Part shown: in pieces, positions 10,411-19,186 of the stretch
Position numbering within the stretch: position 1 is the first letter of the stretch
How the letters are laid out: each line of letters opens with the position of its first letter
DNA from: Paenibacillus sp. KS-LC4
GTDB taxonomy: Bacteria > Bacillota > Bacilli > Paenibacillales > Paenibacillaceae
Length of the DNA stretch: 64,000 nucleotides
Assembly: GCF_036894955.1 (NCBI RefSeq)
Contig: NZ_CP145905.1
Span: forward strand, 187,001-251,000
Direction of reading: 5' to 3'
Program-made: the position numbers and the translations under genes
The notes under the pieces: model-generated
Told to the model about the DNA's origin: nothing
The model's database searches: none
Seen by the model: the letters and a program-made list of their open reading frames with translations, nothing else

Positions 10411-10446
10411 ATGCAGGATATGCAAGATATGCAGGACATGGAGTAG
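10411..10446 (+). repeat. Tandem 9-bp units that read as a micro-ORF (MQDMQDMQDME)
   Basis: ATGCAGGAT, ATGCAAGAT, ATGCAGGAC and ATGGAGTAG follow one another, forming an open frame of 11 codons with AGAGG two bases before the first ATG. The spacing to the SD-like run is too short for good initiation. It is most likely a small repeat expansion behind the kinase gene. Confidence 0.35.
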
Positions 10447-10496
10447 CACAGCCCATTTTTAGTAGTAAGACAGCGGAGAATGTTATGTTATCACGG

Positions 10497-10535
10497 GCCT
10501 AACGCTAGAAATTAGCGTTAGGCTTATTCTGTTTT
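10497..10535 (+). terminator. Rho-independent terminator of the galactokinase-like gene
   Basis: GCCTAACGCTA (10497-10507) pairs perfectly with TAGCGTTAGGC (10513-10523) around a 5-base loop. It is followed by TTATTCTGTTTT on the plus strand; no U-tract is present on the minus strand side. Confidence 0.8.
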
Positions 10536-10585
10536 CAAGCTCCTTTTAGCAAGAGCATGGAGATAGATACACGCAAGTTCACTGA

Positions 10586-11872
10586 TCAGATTCCTTGCAC
10601 GATAAAATTGACCAGAAATAACGCTGAGATTAAATACAGCGGGAGTGAAATCTTTTTTCTGTTACTAGTGGCAGCGTTAAGAACAATGTAAATGATGAAC
10701 CCGAACGCCATGCCGTCTACAATACTGTAGGTTAGTGGAATCAGCGCGATGATAAGAAAGGATGGAAAGCCTTCAGTAAATTCCTTGAAATTGATATGTT
10801 GAACACTTGAAATCATCAAGCCTCCAACAATGATCAGGATCGGAGAAACAGCGCTGTCCGGAATGAGTATAATTAAAGGAATAAAGAACAAGGAAATCAA
10901 AAACAATAGGCCGGTTACGATGGATGTTCGTCCAGTTCTGCCTCCTACCGTAATCCCTGCGGCGCTCTCCACCGTTGCTACGGTCGGGCTGGTGCCGAAA
11001 AAGCCAGCCAAAACAGCCGAAACCGCGTTCGCCTGTAAAGAACGTTCAAATTTTTCTGATTTTCCAATTATACGCAAATGTCCGTGTACCAAGCCGATAT
11101 TCTCGAATACAATCACAAGTGTTAGCGTAAAAGTTGCGATCCAAAACGTTATTGAACCGATCTTATTAAACGACATACCACCTATTACACTAAGGTAGGG
11201 CTGCAGGGAAAATGTGCCGGCTTCATCAAAATTCACATCAACCTGACGAAATACGATGGCGAGCAAAGTACCAGCAGCGATGGTGAAGAGAAAGCTGCCG
11301 GGTACTTTTCGAATAAACAGAAGCAGCGCTATAATCAATGTTGCTAGCGTAAGAAGTACATGCGGATTGCTGAAATCGCCAAGCTCAACGAATGTTTTTG
11401 AGCTGGCTACGACAATGCCGCCTTTCTGCAGACCGATAAAGGTAAGAAGCAGGCCAATCCCGACCGTTGTAGCTTCCTTCAATGAATCGGGAATGGAGAC
11501 GGTTAGCCATCTTGCCAGCGGAGTAAACGCAACAAGAGCGAATAACAGACCAGAGACGAAGACGGCACCCAGCGCCTCCTGCCAAGAAAGCCCCATTGTA
11601 TGAACGATTGTATAAGTAAAAAGAGCATTAATCCCCATACCTGGCACAAGTATAATTGGAGTTTTTGCCCATAACCCCATAATCAGGCAGCCGGTAAATG
11701 AAGTGAGTACGGTGGCGATAATCCCTGCTTCCAAAGGGATTCCGGCGTCCTGCAATATCGAGGCATTGACGGCAATGATGTATACAATGGTGAAAAACGA
11801 TACGCACCCGGCGAGTATTTCCTTCCTTAGCGATACCACTTCTTTTTTTTGCTTAGTGTGGTTCTCAAACAT
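10586..11872 (-). CDS. NCS2-family purine permease (PbuG/AzgA type)
   Basis: A 428-residue multi-pass transporter (12-14 membrane segments) of the AzgA branch of nucleobase:cation symporters. The opening (KEILAGCVSFFTIVYI, then VPGMGINALFTY) and the FGTSPTVATVESAAGI loop are the family hallmarks. PbuG and PbuO of Bacillus carry hypoxanthine, guanine or adenine. It is the last gene of the punA-deoB-nucleotidase operon, 37 bases behind the nucleotidase. This suggests import or export of the bases that the phosphorylase releases or uses. No guanine riboswitch precedes it. Confidence 0.9.
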   Translation of the reverse strand: MFENHTKQKKEVVSLRKEILAGCVSFFTIVYIIAVNASILQDAGIPLEAGIIATVLTSFTGCLIMGLWAKTPIILVPGMGINALFTYTIVHTMGLSWQEALGAVFVSGLLFALVAFTPLARWLTVSIPDSLKEATTVGIGLLLTFIGLQKGGIVVASSKTFVELGDFSNPHVLLTLATLIIALLLFIRKVPGSFLFTIAAGTLLAIVFRQVDVNFDEAGTFSLQPYLSVIGGMSFNKIGSITFWIATFTLTLVIVFENIGLVHGHLRIIGKSEKFERSLQANAVSAVLAGFFGTSPTVATVESAAGITVGGRTGRTSIVTGLLFLISLFFIPLIILIPDSAVSPILIIVGGLMISSVQHINFKEFTEGFPSFLIIALIPLTYSIVDGMAFGFIIYIVLNAATSNRKKISLPLYLISALFLVNFIVQGI

Positions 11873-11909
11873 TTAACATTACCCTTCTTTTTTGTATAGC
11901 TCCCGCTAA

Positions 11910-13415
11910 TCAATAGGATGAGACTGAATCTTTGATGTTGAAGCGTCCTTCAATAGCAGGTTTGATGTGGCCCATCTTGCGAATATGATCAATGACGAGA
12001 TCACGCATAATCATCGAAGTATCACGTACGTTGGAGCCCTTGAGAAAAGCTGTAAACCCGTCTCCGCCTTTGCATGTAAAATCGTCGGAAGCAATTTTGT
12101 AGACATGGTCTTCTTGAAGCGCTTCGCCTTTAATAGTAGCTTCCAGCACCTGATGTCCGGGATCGGCGGTAAGGTCGACAAGCATCTGGATTCCTGAGTG
12201 CTCCAGTACGCCGGCAGTCCTCCTTGCGCTCTGCTCCAGCACCTCTTTAAGCTCGCGGCCGGTCATCTCCATCACAAGGATGTTATTATTGAATGGTACC
12301 GCATTAATGACATGTCCTACTGTAATCTCTCCCTGCTCGATATCCGCACGCAATCCCCCCGGAGCCGTGAATACAGCGTCAGCCCCTGTATATAGACGAA
12401 CAGCATCCGTAACAAGGTTTCCGAGTAGCGATTCGCCAAAATAATTGCGAGACAAATGCTGTTCGGTATACCCGATTTTTTCATCAATCAGTTCCTTCAG
12501 GCGATTGTCCCAATACTGCACTCGTTTCGAAACGGCAGGGTCTGGCTCGATTTGGTCGGTATAAATCGGTTCTAAGTGGCCTTCATAGGACATGATTTTT
12601 TTATGTGTTCGATCCACCTGAAGCTTCAAATAGCCTACAAAGGTGCCTAAACCGCGTGTGGAGCAAAGAAGTGTTCCCGTCTCGGAAGCAACATAAGGCT
12701 TGAGTATGGCTTTGTGCGCGTGTCCCGTTATCATCAGGTCGATGCCTGTGACATTGTTGCACATATGCACATCTTCTTCAAAATCCTTTTCTACATCAAC
12801 CTCGCGATCCGTTGTCGATTGCTCAGCTGGAACTCCTTCGTGAGCAAGCACGATAACCAAATCGACGTGCGGTCTGAGAAGATGGACGTACTCTTGTAGA
12901 AGTGACTCTTGTTCACGAAATTCAAGGTCCTTCACAAGATCCACTTGAATGGTTTCATAGCCTGCTTTTTTGCCATGAATGCCGATGATTCCTATCTTCA
13001 ATCCGCCTTTTTCAATGATTTCATATGGCTTGGCAAACAGAATGTTCGTTCCTTTGTAGAAGATGCTCCCCGACAAAAAAGGAAATTGCGCTTGAGAGAT
13101 CAATTTTCTTGCATTCGGCACACCGTGATCGAACTCATGGTTGCCTATGCATGATGCATCAAAGCCGATGGCGTTATATAAATCGACAGGTGCTTCGCCA
13201 TTGGTTAAAAAACTAATTGGTGGTCCGGTAATAATATCGCCTGCATCCAGTACTAGAACGTTAGGCTCCGAATTGCGGATTTTGTTGATATAGGCTGCCA
13301 TATAAGCGGCCCCGCCCATCATCGGGCTCCCCTCGATCCACGTCGCCCGCACAGGCTTGTCCTGCGCATGGAAGTCATTGGTATATACAATTGTCAATGT
13401 GTTTATATCTGTCAT
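11910..13415 (-). CDS. Cytoplasmic 5'-nucleotidase-type metallophosphatase
   Basis: A 501-residue protein with a calcineurin-like domain (YTNDFHAQ near residue 10, DAGDIITG, GNHEFDHG, LAHEG, TGHAHK) and a C-terminal 5'-nucleotidase domain (ASDDFTCKGGDGF). The open frame extends to 13544, but that would run deep into deoB; the ATG at 13413-13415 has GGAGG eight bases upstream and is the right start. There is no signal peptide. Between deoB and a purine permease, it probably dephosphorylates (deoxy)nucleoside monophosphates to feed the phosphorylase. It is a different subgroup from the 3701-5314 enzyme. Confidence 0.88.
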   Translation of the reverse strand: MTDINTLTIVYTNDFHAQDKPVRATWIEGSPMMGGAAYMAAYINKIRNSEPNVLVLDAGDIITGPPISFLTNGEAPVDLYNAIGFDASCIGNHEFDHGVPNARKLISQAQFPFLSGSIFYKGTNILFAKPYEIIEKGGLKIGIIGIHGKKAGYETIQVDLVKDLEFREQESLLQEYVHLLRPHVDLVIVLAHEGVPAEQSTTDREVDVEKDFEEDVHMCNNVTGIDLMITGHAHKAILKPYVASETGTLLCSTRGLGTFVGYLKLQVDRTHKKIMSYEGHLEPIYTDQIEPDPAVSKRVQYWDNRLKELIDEKIGYTEQHLSRNYFGESLLGNLVTDAVRLYTGADAVFTAPGGLRADIEQGEITVGHVINAVPFNNNILVMEMTGRELKEVLEQSARRTAGVLEHSGIQMLVDLTADPGHQVLEATIKGEALQEDHVYKIASDDFTCKGGDGFTAFLKGSNVRDTSMIMRDLVIDHIRKMGHIKPAIEGRFNIKDSVSSY

Positions 13416-13443
13416 ATGGATTTTCCTCCATCCAATAAAAGTT

Positions 13444-14619
13444 TTATCGCAAACTATTATAAAAAGAAGTTCCGTGGCCTGTCGTCGGAGTCCCGAAGTT
13501 TTCGGCAAGCGTTGCGGCCAGATCGGAGAATGTCTCTCGGACACCGACAGTACACGTCTTGTTTAAGCCAGGACTATACAAGAGCAAAGGGACATATTCG
13601 CGTGTATGGTCAGTCCCCGGATACGTCGGATCATTGCCGTGATCGGCTGTAATAATCAGTAGATCATCCGTATAAATATTTTCCATAATGGACGGCAGAT
13701 GAGCGTCGAATTCTTCGAGTGCACGTGCGTAGCCTTCGGGATCGCGCCGATGCCCGAAAAGGGAATCGAAATCAACTAAATTTGTAAACACGAGGCCTTT
13801 AAATTCTTTTTTTAGCGTTGCGATCGTTTTCTGGATACCATCAAGATTACTTTTTGTTGGTAATGCTTCCGTTACGCCTTCTCCTGAAAAAATATCATTA
13901 ATTTTGCCGATAGCGATGACATCAAGCCCAGTATCCTGTATGGCATTCAACAAGGTAGGAGCCGGAGGGGACACGGCGTAATCGTGACGGTTTGGGGTAC
14001 GCACGAAAGCTCCAGGCACTCCGGTATAGGGACGGGCAATGATACGGCCTACGCCGAACTCGCTATGCAACGTCAACTCGCGGGCAGCTTCACACGCTTC
14101 ATACAGCTCTTTCAGTGGAATTGTCTCCTCATGGGCTGCGATCTGAAACACGCTGTCTGCCGACGTATAGACAATCCATGCTCCTGTCTGCATTTGTTCC
14201 TCGCCCAACTGGTCTAAAATTTCCGTGCCAGAAGCAGCCTTATTACCGATTACTTTACGTCCTGTCCGTTGCTCAAAGCGTTCAATTAACTCCTTCGGAA
14301 ATCCGTTTGGGTAGACATTGAACGGTGTCGTCACCTTCAGGCCCATAAGCTCCCAATGTCCAGTCATTGTATCCTTTCCAACCGAAACCTCGGCCATTTT
14401 ACCATAGCAGGCGCCAGGATTTTCGACCGGTTCAACCCCTCTTATATTTACGATATTGCCAAGACCCATCTTCTGCAAATTCGGCAGCGAGAAGCCCGGT
14501 ACACTCTCGGCGATATGTCCTAACGTATGAGAGCCTCCATCCCCGAAGCTTCCTGCATCCGGCAGTTCTCCTACCCCAACGCTATCCAGCACAATTAAAC
14601 AAATGCGTTTGAATTTCAT
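13444..14619 (-). CDS. deoB: Phosphopentomutase
   Basis: A 391-residue enzyme of the alkaline phosphatase superfamily that interconverts (deoxy)ribose 1-phosphate and 5-phosphate. The metal and phosphorylation motifs are visible: [12 protein letters not shown] at the N-terminus, [10 protein letters not shown] with the Thr nucleophile, and the C-terminal [18 protein letters not shown]. It lies 20 bases behind punA and 28 bases before the nucleotidase, with AGGAGG five bases before its ATG. Together with punA it routes the sugar of purine nucleosides into the pentose phosphate pathway. Confidence 0.97.
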   Translation of the reverse strand: MKFKRICLIVLDSVGVGELPDAGSFGDGGSHTLGHIAESVPGFSLPNLQKMGLGNIVNIRGVEPVENPGACYGKMAEVSVGKDTMTGHWELMGLKVTTPFNVYPNGFPKELIERFEQRTGRKVIGNKAASGTEILDQLGEEQMQTGAWIVYTSADSVFQIAAHEETIPLKELYEACEAARELTLHSEFGVGRIIARPYTGVPGAFVRTPNRHDYAVSPPAPTLLNAIQDTGLDVIAIGKINDIFSGEGVTEALPTKSNLDGIQKTIATLKKEFKGLVFTNLVDFDSLFGHRRDPEGYARALEEFDAHLPSIMENIYTDDLLIITADHGNDPTYPGTDHTREYVPLLLYSPGLNKTCTVGVRETFSDLAATLAENFGTPTTGHGTSFYNSLR

Positions 14620-14639
14620 GAGAGCCTCCTGCGGTTAGA

Positions 14640-15461
14640 TTAAAGTTCCTCAATGATTCCGAGCACAAGCTTCAGGAATTTCGGCTTGACTTGCTCAGCG
14701 GCTTCCATCACTTCCTCGTGAGAGAGCGCTTGCTCTAATATTCCTGCTGCTTTATTTGTAATACATGAAATGCCGAGCACTTCCATGCCCGCATGTCTGG
14801 CAACGATGACTTCCGGAATCGTGGACATCCCTACGGCATCCGCCCCTAGGATACGCGCCATTCGTACCTCCGCGGGAGTTTCATATGTCGGTCCCAGATT
14901 CCCCATGTAAATGCCTTCTCTAAAGGTAAAATGCTGCCTGTCCGCTACACGGTAAGCTACTTGAATGAGGCGTTTGCTATATGCTTCACTCATATCCGGG
15001 AATCGGACGCCCAATTCCTTATCGTTCGGTCCGATAAGCGGGTTTTTCCCCATATTGTTAATGTGGTCGGAAATGAGCATCAGATCTCCAACCTCAAAGG
15101 CTGTATTGACCCCTCCCGCAGCATTGGTCACGATTAATTGATTCACGCCAATTGCTTTCAAAACGCGGACTGGAAACGTTACCGCTTGCGCTTCATATCC
15201 TTCATATAAATGAAAGCGCCCTTTCATCATGACGACTCGTTTGCCGTTAATCAGTCCCGAGACCAGCTCCCCTGCATGACCTTCTACAGTGGACACCGGG
15301 AAGTGCGGAATCGTTTCATAAGGAATGACTGTTGCATCCTCAATTAAATCCGCTAATATCCCCAGACCAGAGCCAAGAATCAAACCGATTTCTGGATAAC
15401 AGCCAATCTCCTTCTGAATAAATAATGCCGCTTCTTGAATTTGTTGCTTGATATCTTTCAT
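14640..15461 (-). CDS. punA: Purine nucleoside phosphorylase (PNP-I, trimeric type)
   Basis: A 273-residue phosphorylase that splits purine (deoxy)nucleosides with phosphate. Family motifs: LGSGLG (28-33) and GRFHLYEGY in the phosphate site, VTNAAGGVN, and the NKAAG segment near residue 233 that carries the base-binding Asn of the guanosine/inosine-specific class. The length fits PunA/PupG rather than hexameric DeoD. First gene of the operon; its promoter and a cre-like site lie at 15520-15556. Confidence 0.95.
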   Translation of the reverse strand: MKDIKQQIQEAALFIQKEIGCYPEIGLILGSGLGILADLIEDATVIPYETIPHFPVSTVEGHAGELVSGLINGKRVVMMKGRFHLYEGYEAQAVTFPVRVLKAIGVNQLIVTNAAGGVNTAFEVGDLMLISDHINNMGKNPLIGPNDKELGVRFPDMSEAYSKRLIQVAYRVADRQHFTFREGIYMGNLGPTYETPAEVRMARILGADAVGMSTIPEVIVARHAGMEVLGISCITNKAAGILEQALSHEEVMEAAEQVKPKFLKLVLGIIEEL

Positions 15462-15519
15462 CTCACAGCACCCTCTTAATGTTTGAATTGTAAGGCTTAA
15501 AGCTAAGGTTTATACAGTC

Positions 15520-15548
15520 ATCATAAACCATATCCTTAACTTTGTAAA
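15520..15548 (-). promoter_or_regulatory. SigA-type promoter of the punA operon
   Basis: Reading the minus strand gives -35 TTTACA (15543-15548), a 17-base spacer and -10 TATGAT (15520-15525), about 60 bases before the punA start. Five of six bases match the consensus in each hexamer. Confidence 0.65.
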
Positions 15549-15556
15549 CGCTATTA
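15543..15556. promoter_or_regulatory. cre-like site over the punA -35 box
   Basis: TGTAAACGCTATTA fits the CcpA operator consensus TGWNANCGNTNWCA at all fixed positions but one. It covers the -35 hexamer, where CcpA binding would repress the nucleoside operon when a preferred sugar is present. Confidence 0.5.
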
Positions 15557-15800
15557 AAATCAAAATGATAAAAATTAAAGGGAATATCGCTCTATTATTA
15601 AATTTAAAACAGATGAAAAGGGTGTTTAATAAGATCATATTGTTTTTTTGAGCTTATTATTTCTCATTTTTGATTTTATATTGTGTTTCGGATAGGCTTC
15701 GTATTCTGAACTTTTTAATCGACTGATTTCGGTCTGGGAGCGATACTAACAATAGTGTAGAATAGATTTGTAAAAAAGAATCGATTAATGGAGGACTTTC

Positions 15801-17060
15801 ATGTTACAGGAATTTATAGGTTTAATGTCTCCTAAGACGAAAAGTTTAAAAGTTCTTTATTCTTTGGTTCGCAAGCATGGAGGTATCCGCATAAATGAAT
15901 TAGTAGATCTAAGCGGCTATAAACATTCCACATGCTCGCGGCTTGTGGAAGAACTGGTACAGACAGGCCTCATTTATGATAGCGGTTTAGGAGAGACCAA
16001 AGTCGGCCGGAGGCCCGCATTGTATATGATTAAGCCTGATTCCCATTATCTAATAGGCGTTGAAATTTCAAGCTTATTTATAGTGGTTCTGCTCCTTGAT
16101 TTGAATTTACAGGTTTTGGATGAAGTCAAATTTAAGGTTAACTCGAACTCCACGCCTGAAATGACTCTAAGCATGGTTAGCGATATTATTGAGCAGATGC
16201 TGCTTCGGCATCACGTGCCGCAAGGAAAGCTGCTGGGCATTGGTGTAGGCGCTATAAGTCCGTTAGATTGGGAACAAGGCGTCATTTTATTGAATGATTT
16301 CCTTTCAGAAGGTTTGAATAAATTGAATATTATTGAAGCGTTAGAGCAACGATTTCATACGGTCGTCCTCCTGGATAATGGAGCGAATCTGGCTGCCCTT
16401 GGGGAATATCGAAGCAAATACTGGAGAGAAACAGATAATCTTGTGTATACATCCTCCGGAATTGGAGTTCGAAGCGGCATCATTTTGCAGGGACAGGTCG
16501 TCGGCAGCAGACTTGATATGGACGAATCTTTCGGACACATAACTGTAGATGTTCATGGAAGGAAATGCTCTTGTGGAGCTTACGGTTGCCTTGAAGCCTA
16601 CAGCAGCTTTCCTGCTGTACGGGAAGAATTGATTCGAAGGATTAAGCGAGGTAAAAGCTCCGCTCTTCAAACGATGTCCCTGCAAGCAGACGACATTCAA
16701 TTCCATCATATATTAGATGCCTTGACGCTGGGAGATCCTTTGTGTACTGATGTTGTAAGGGACGCCGCCTATTATTACGGAATCGGCCTTGCTAATTTGA
16801 TTCACCTGATTCGTCCGGATATTGTCATTGTTGGAGGAGGATTAGGGGGGAATATCACCTTCTATGAAATGGCTTCGGAAACAGTGCAAGAGCGCATTAA
16901 ACATTATAAGAACTATCAGGTTCAAATCATCAGAGCATCCTCAGGATATAATGCGGTCGCTGTAGGCGCAGGCTGCATGGTATTTGACTATTTTCTGGAA
17001 GAAAGAACCATTCATGCGACTTTAGAGACGAATGACCATACTGAGGATATAAAGCAGTAA
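15801..17060 (+). CDS. ROK-family transcriptional regulator (NagC/XylR type)
   Basis: A 419-residue protein with an N-terminal winged helix-turn-helix (about 15-75; NELVDLSGYKHSTCSRLVEELVQTG spans the helices) and a C-terminal ROK sugar-kinase-like domain. The ROK zinc motif is intact (CSCGAYGCLEAY) and VGGGLGG closes the nucleotide fold. The N-terminal DNA-binding domain marks it as a regulator rather than a kinase. It is divergent from the punA operon and next to an MFS gene, so it is the prime candidate to control both; the effector could be a sugar or sugar phosphate such as a pentose derived from nucleosides. Confidence 0.85.
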   Translation: MLQEFIGLMSPKTKSLKVLYSLVRKHGGIRINELVDLSGYKHSTCSRLVEELVQTGLIYDSGLGETKVGRRPALYMIKPDSHYLIGVEISSLFIVVLLLDLNLQVLDEVKFKVNSNSTPEMTLSMVSDIIEQMLLRHHVPQGKLLGIGVGAISPLDWEQGVILLNDFLSEGLNKLNIIEALEQRFHTVVLLDNGANLAALGEYRSKYWRETDNLVYTSSGIGVRSGIILQGQVVGSRLDMDESFGHITVDVHGRKCSCGAYGCLEAYSSFPAVREELIRRIKRGKSSALQTMSLQADDIQFHHILDALTLGDPLCTDVVRDAAYYYGIGLANLIHLIRPDIVIVGGGLGGNITFYEMASETVQERIKHYKNYQVQIIRASSGYNAVAVGAGCMVFDYFLEERTIHATLETNDHTEDIKQ

Positions 17061-17084
17061 ATCCTCCCGAATCGGGAGGATTTA
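17058..17084 (+). terminator. Terminator-like hairpin at the ROK gene end
   Basis: A perfect inverted repeat of 13-bp arms (17058-17070 and 17072-17084) with a single loop base, overlapping the TAA stop. The following tract (TTTACATGG) is weak, so efficiency is uncertain. Confidence 0.55.
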
Positions 17085-17140
17085 CATGGAGCTCATCAAA
17101 TGCACTCTTGTCGTTCAGACCGAACATTTACAAAATCTTG

Positions 17141-18544
17141 CTATTCGGGACTGCTTGTCTGTTCGATGCGGTTGAGTTTTTTGTCAAATACCCTGGTGAA
17201 AATGAAGGTTGCAGCAGCAATCATAACCATAAGCACTAAGGCTACATTGCTATACATCGCAGTTTTCGGATTGGATGAGAAATCCAGGATTTTGTTCATC
17301 ATGTACGGCTGACCGTAAAGCATGGCAATAAACGCTCCGCCAAGCGAGCTGCCAACGTTGAGTACAAGCCTCTCGATGCCTACTCCTGAACCGCGCTGGT
17401 GCTCAGGAAGCAACTGTGTATAATTTGTAAGATATCCTGAGAAAAATAAAGCATAGCCGATATTGAATAAGCCCATGCCAACGAATACAAAAGCTACTGA
17501 ATACCCGACCAAAAAAGCAACCATGGTCAAACCAGAAAATATAAACAAGCCGCCAAGCAGTGCAATATTGCGGTAGCCAACCGCTTTAATAATACGGCCG
17601 GAATACATTCCGGCAATGAAAGCGGCAATGTTTGTTAACGAATAAAACACACCGATGGTGCTGACCGGCAGCCCGTAAGCATTACTAACAATAAAGGGAA
17701 AAATAAAGCCGAACCCTACCTGTGTTCCATAAAACAAACCACAGACTATAAGAGACCATATAATTCCTTTGACTTTAAATAATTCTGGCTTAATGAACGG
17801 ATTTTTGCTCTTAATTGTATATAATGCGAAAATTGCAATAAATACAATGGCGGAAATTAACAGCATAGGATACTGCATCTTAAATGTCATAAATGTGATC
17901 AGCAATGTTGAAATAAAGGTCACTAAAATCATGCCAATGAAATCGAAAGAACCTTTTTTGCTTTCATCTTTAGGTAAATTTTTGATAAGGGTTGGTACGC
18001 CAATCAGAGTGAGAAGCGGGAAAAGAAATATATAATTCCAGTGCAAATTCTCTGTTATATAGCCTCCAAAAAAATGGCCGGCCGCAGAGGCGAGCTGGAA
18101 AATGGCTGCATTATAGCCGAAATATTTTGCAGCTGTTAATCTGTCAAAATATTTAAGGGCAATAACGACTTGCAGTGCAAGAGGAATCGCAATCGTTAGC
18201 GCAAATAGTACCCTCGCAGTAATCAATAATGTGAAGCTATGTGGCGAAAAGAAGCCGATCATAGTCACAACAGGGAGAACAAAGCATGAAGCTAACATTA
18301 ATTTTCGGGTACTGACGATATCTGATAAAGCCGAGAATACAATTGAAGCGATACCCAAAAATAATTTACCCAGCGTAACGATTAAGCTGACAGTTGATGG
18401 GGTTATCCCAAACTCCTGAGACAGGTTGGGTGTAATTAAATTGAATACGTTTTCATTAAAAACCTGAAAAAATTCGTAGAGCAAAATCCATGGCATACAC
18501 TTGATGACTCTTCTCTTTACATCTTCGCTCTGCAAGTTAATCAT
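17141..18544 (-). CDS. MFS transporter
   Basis: A 467-residue major facilitator with at least 12 membrane segments. The loop between segments 2 and 3 carries the family motif as SDIVSTRKL, and later FNIGYALFFSGY and GVGIERLVLNVG are seen. It resembles drug:H+ antiporter-like members, but the substrate cannot be read from the sequence. It converges with the ROK regulator gene and has its own promoter (TTTACA-17-TAAGAT at 18664-18692). Because its promoter shares the TTTGTAAA octamer with those of the ROK gene and punA, a nucleoside or sugar role under the ROK protein is possible. Confidence 0.8.
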   Translation of the reverse strand: MINLQSEDVKRRVIKCMPWILLYEFFQVFNENVFNLITPNLSQEFGITPSTVSLIVTLGKLFLGIASIVFSALSDIVSTRKLMLASCFVLPVVTMIGFFSPHSFTLLITARVLFALTIAIPLALQVVIALKYFDRLTAAKYFGYNAAIFQLASAAGHFFGGYITENLHWNYIFLFPLLTLIGVPTLIKNLPKDESKKGSFDFIGMILVTFISTLLITFMTFKMQYPMLLISAIVFIAIFALYTIKSKNPFIKPELFKVKGIIWSLIVCGLFYGTQVGFGFIFPFIVSNAYGLPVSTIGVFYSLTNIAAFIAGMYSGRIIKAVGYRNIALLGGLFIFSGLTMVAFLVGYSVAFVFVGMGLFNIGYALFFSGYLTNYTQLLPEHQRGSGVGIERLVLNVGSSLGGAFIAMLYGQPYMMNKILDFSSNPKTAMYSNVALVLMVMIAAATFIFTRVFDKKLNRIEQTSSPE

Positions 18545-18663
18545 TTTTTAACCTCCTAGTGCTACGAAACTTGACTCCATTTTATGAAAAGTTCTGTATT
18601 TGGACTTTCAATGCCTCTACCAATCCTCCTTAGTGCTGTATGGATATCATCTTGATGATTGTT

Positions 18664-18692
18664 ATCTTAACGAAATAGTTCCTCTTTGTAAA
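18664..18692 (-). promoter_or_regulatory. SigA-type promoter of the MFS gene
   Basis: The minus strand reads TTTACA (18687-18692), 17 bases, TAAGAT (18664-18669), about 120 bases upstream of the start codon, leaving a fairly long untranslated leader. Confidence 0.5.
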
Positions 18693-18912
18693 TCTATTTA
18701 TTTTCGTTTTGAGAAAAAAGGCCTCCGTAATAGCGATTATCAAGCTAAAATTAAAATTTTCTTTCTAAAATAGCTAAAAATCAGTTATTTCTTTATATTT
18801 ATTCTCAATTTGAAAATATAAACCGAAGCAATTGCCTTCATACCTAGGGGACGAAAAGGTTCAAGATATATAATCTTAACGAAAACACCATCTGGCGTGC
18901 ACAGCCACAAAA

Positions 18913-18943
18913 TAAAAAAAGAACCGCACTATTGTGCGGTTCT
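18913..18943 (-). terminator. Terminator of tRNA-Arg
   Basis: AGAACCGCAC (18920-18929) pairs perfectly with GTGCGGTTCT (18934-18943) around TATT. On the minus strand the stem is followed by a run of seven U, directly behind the tRNA. Confidence 0.9.
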
Positions 18944-18957
18944 TGATCATTTAAGTA

Positions 18958-19034
18958 TGGCGCGCCCGATACGATTCGAACGTACGACCTGCAGTTTAGG
19001 AAACTGTCGCTCTATCCTGCTGAGCTACGGGCGC
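18958..19034 (-). tRNA. tRNA-Arg (anticodon CCT)
   Basis: The minus strand folds into a full cloverleaf of 77 bases including an encoded CCA: acceptor GCGCCCG/CGGGCGC, D-arm GCTC/GAGC, anticodon loop TTCCTAA, T-arm with TTCGAAT loop. The anticodon CCT reads the AGG arginine codon. The top pair of the anticodon stem is an A-C mismatch (27-43). It is a solitary tRNA gene with its own terminator. Confidence 0.95.
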
Positions 19035-19186
19035 GCAGCATTGATTATTTTACCATGGAAGGCGAGATCAAGCAACAATGCTTGCCAGTTTAACTGCTTG
19101 ATTAGTCTATCCAACTAAGGGAATCGTCAGTCTGCTCCACCTTTTTGCTTTACTAACACATTGTTGCACGATTTGCACCATGCTCT

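Larger units (their letters stand above)
15462..15800. other. Divergent regulatory region, punA operon / ROK regulator
   Basis: An AT-rich 339-base region holding the punA promoter with its cre-like site (separate entries) and, near 15767-15784, a possible -10 (TAGAAT) and the octamer TTTGTAAA just before the ROK gene. The same octamer overlaps the punA -35 (15541-15548) and the MFS -35 (18686-18693). I looked for a guanine riboswitch and found none. Confidence 0.5.
18545..18957. other. Intergenic region MFS gene / tRNA-Arg
   Basis: An AT-rich stretch with the MFS promoter (next entry) and, at its right end, the tRNA terminator. Between about 18700 and 18900 nothing else was recognised. Confidence 0.5.

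Noticed and set aside
15462..15800. Search for a guanine riboswitch before the purine operon
   Set aside because: None of the conserved loop sequences of the purine aptamer is present on either strand.
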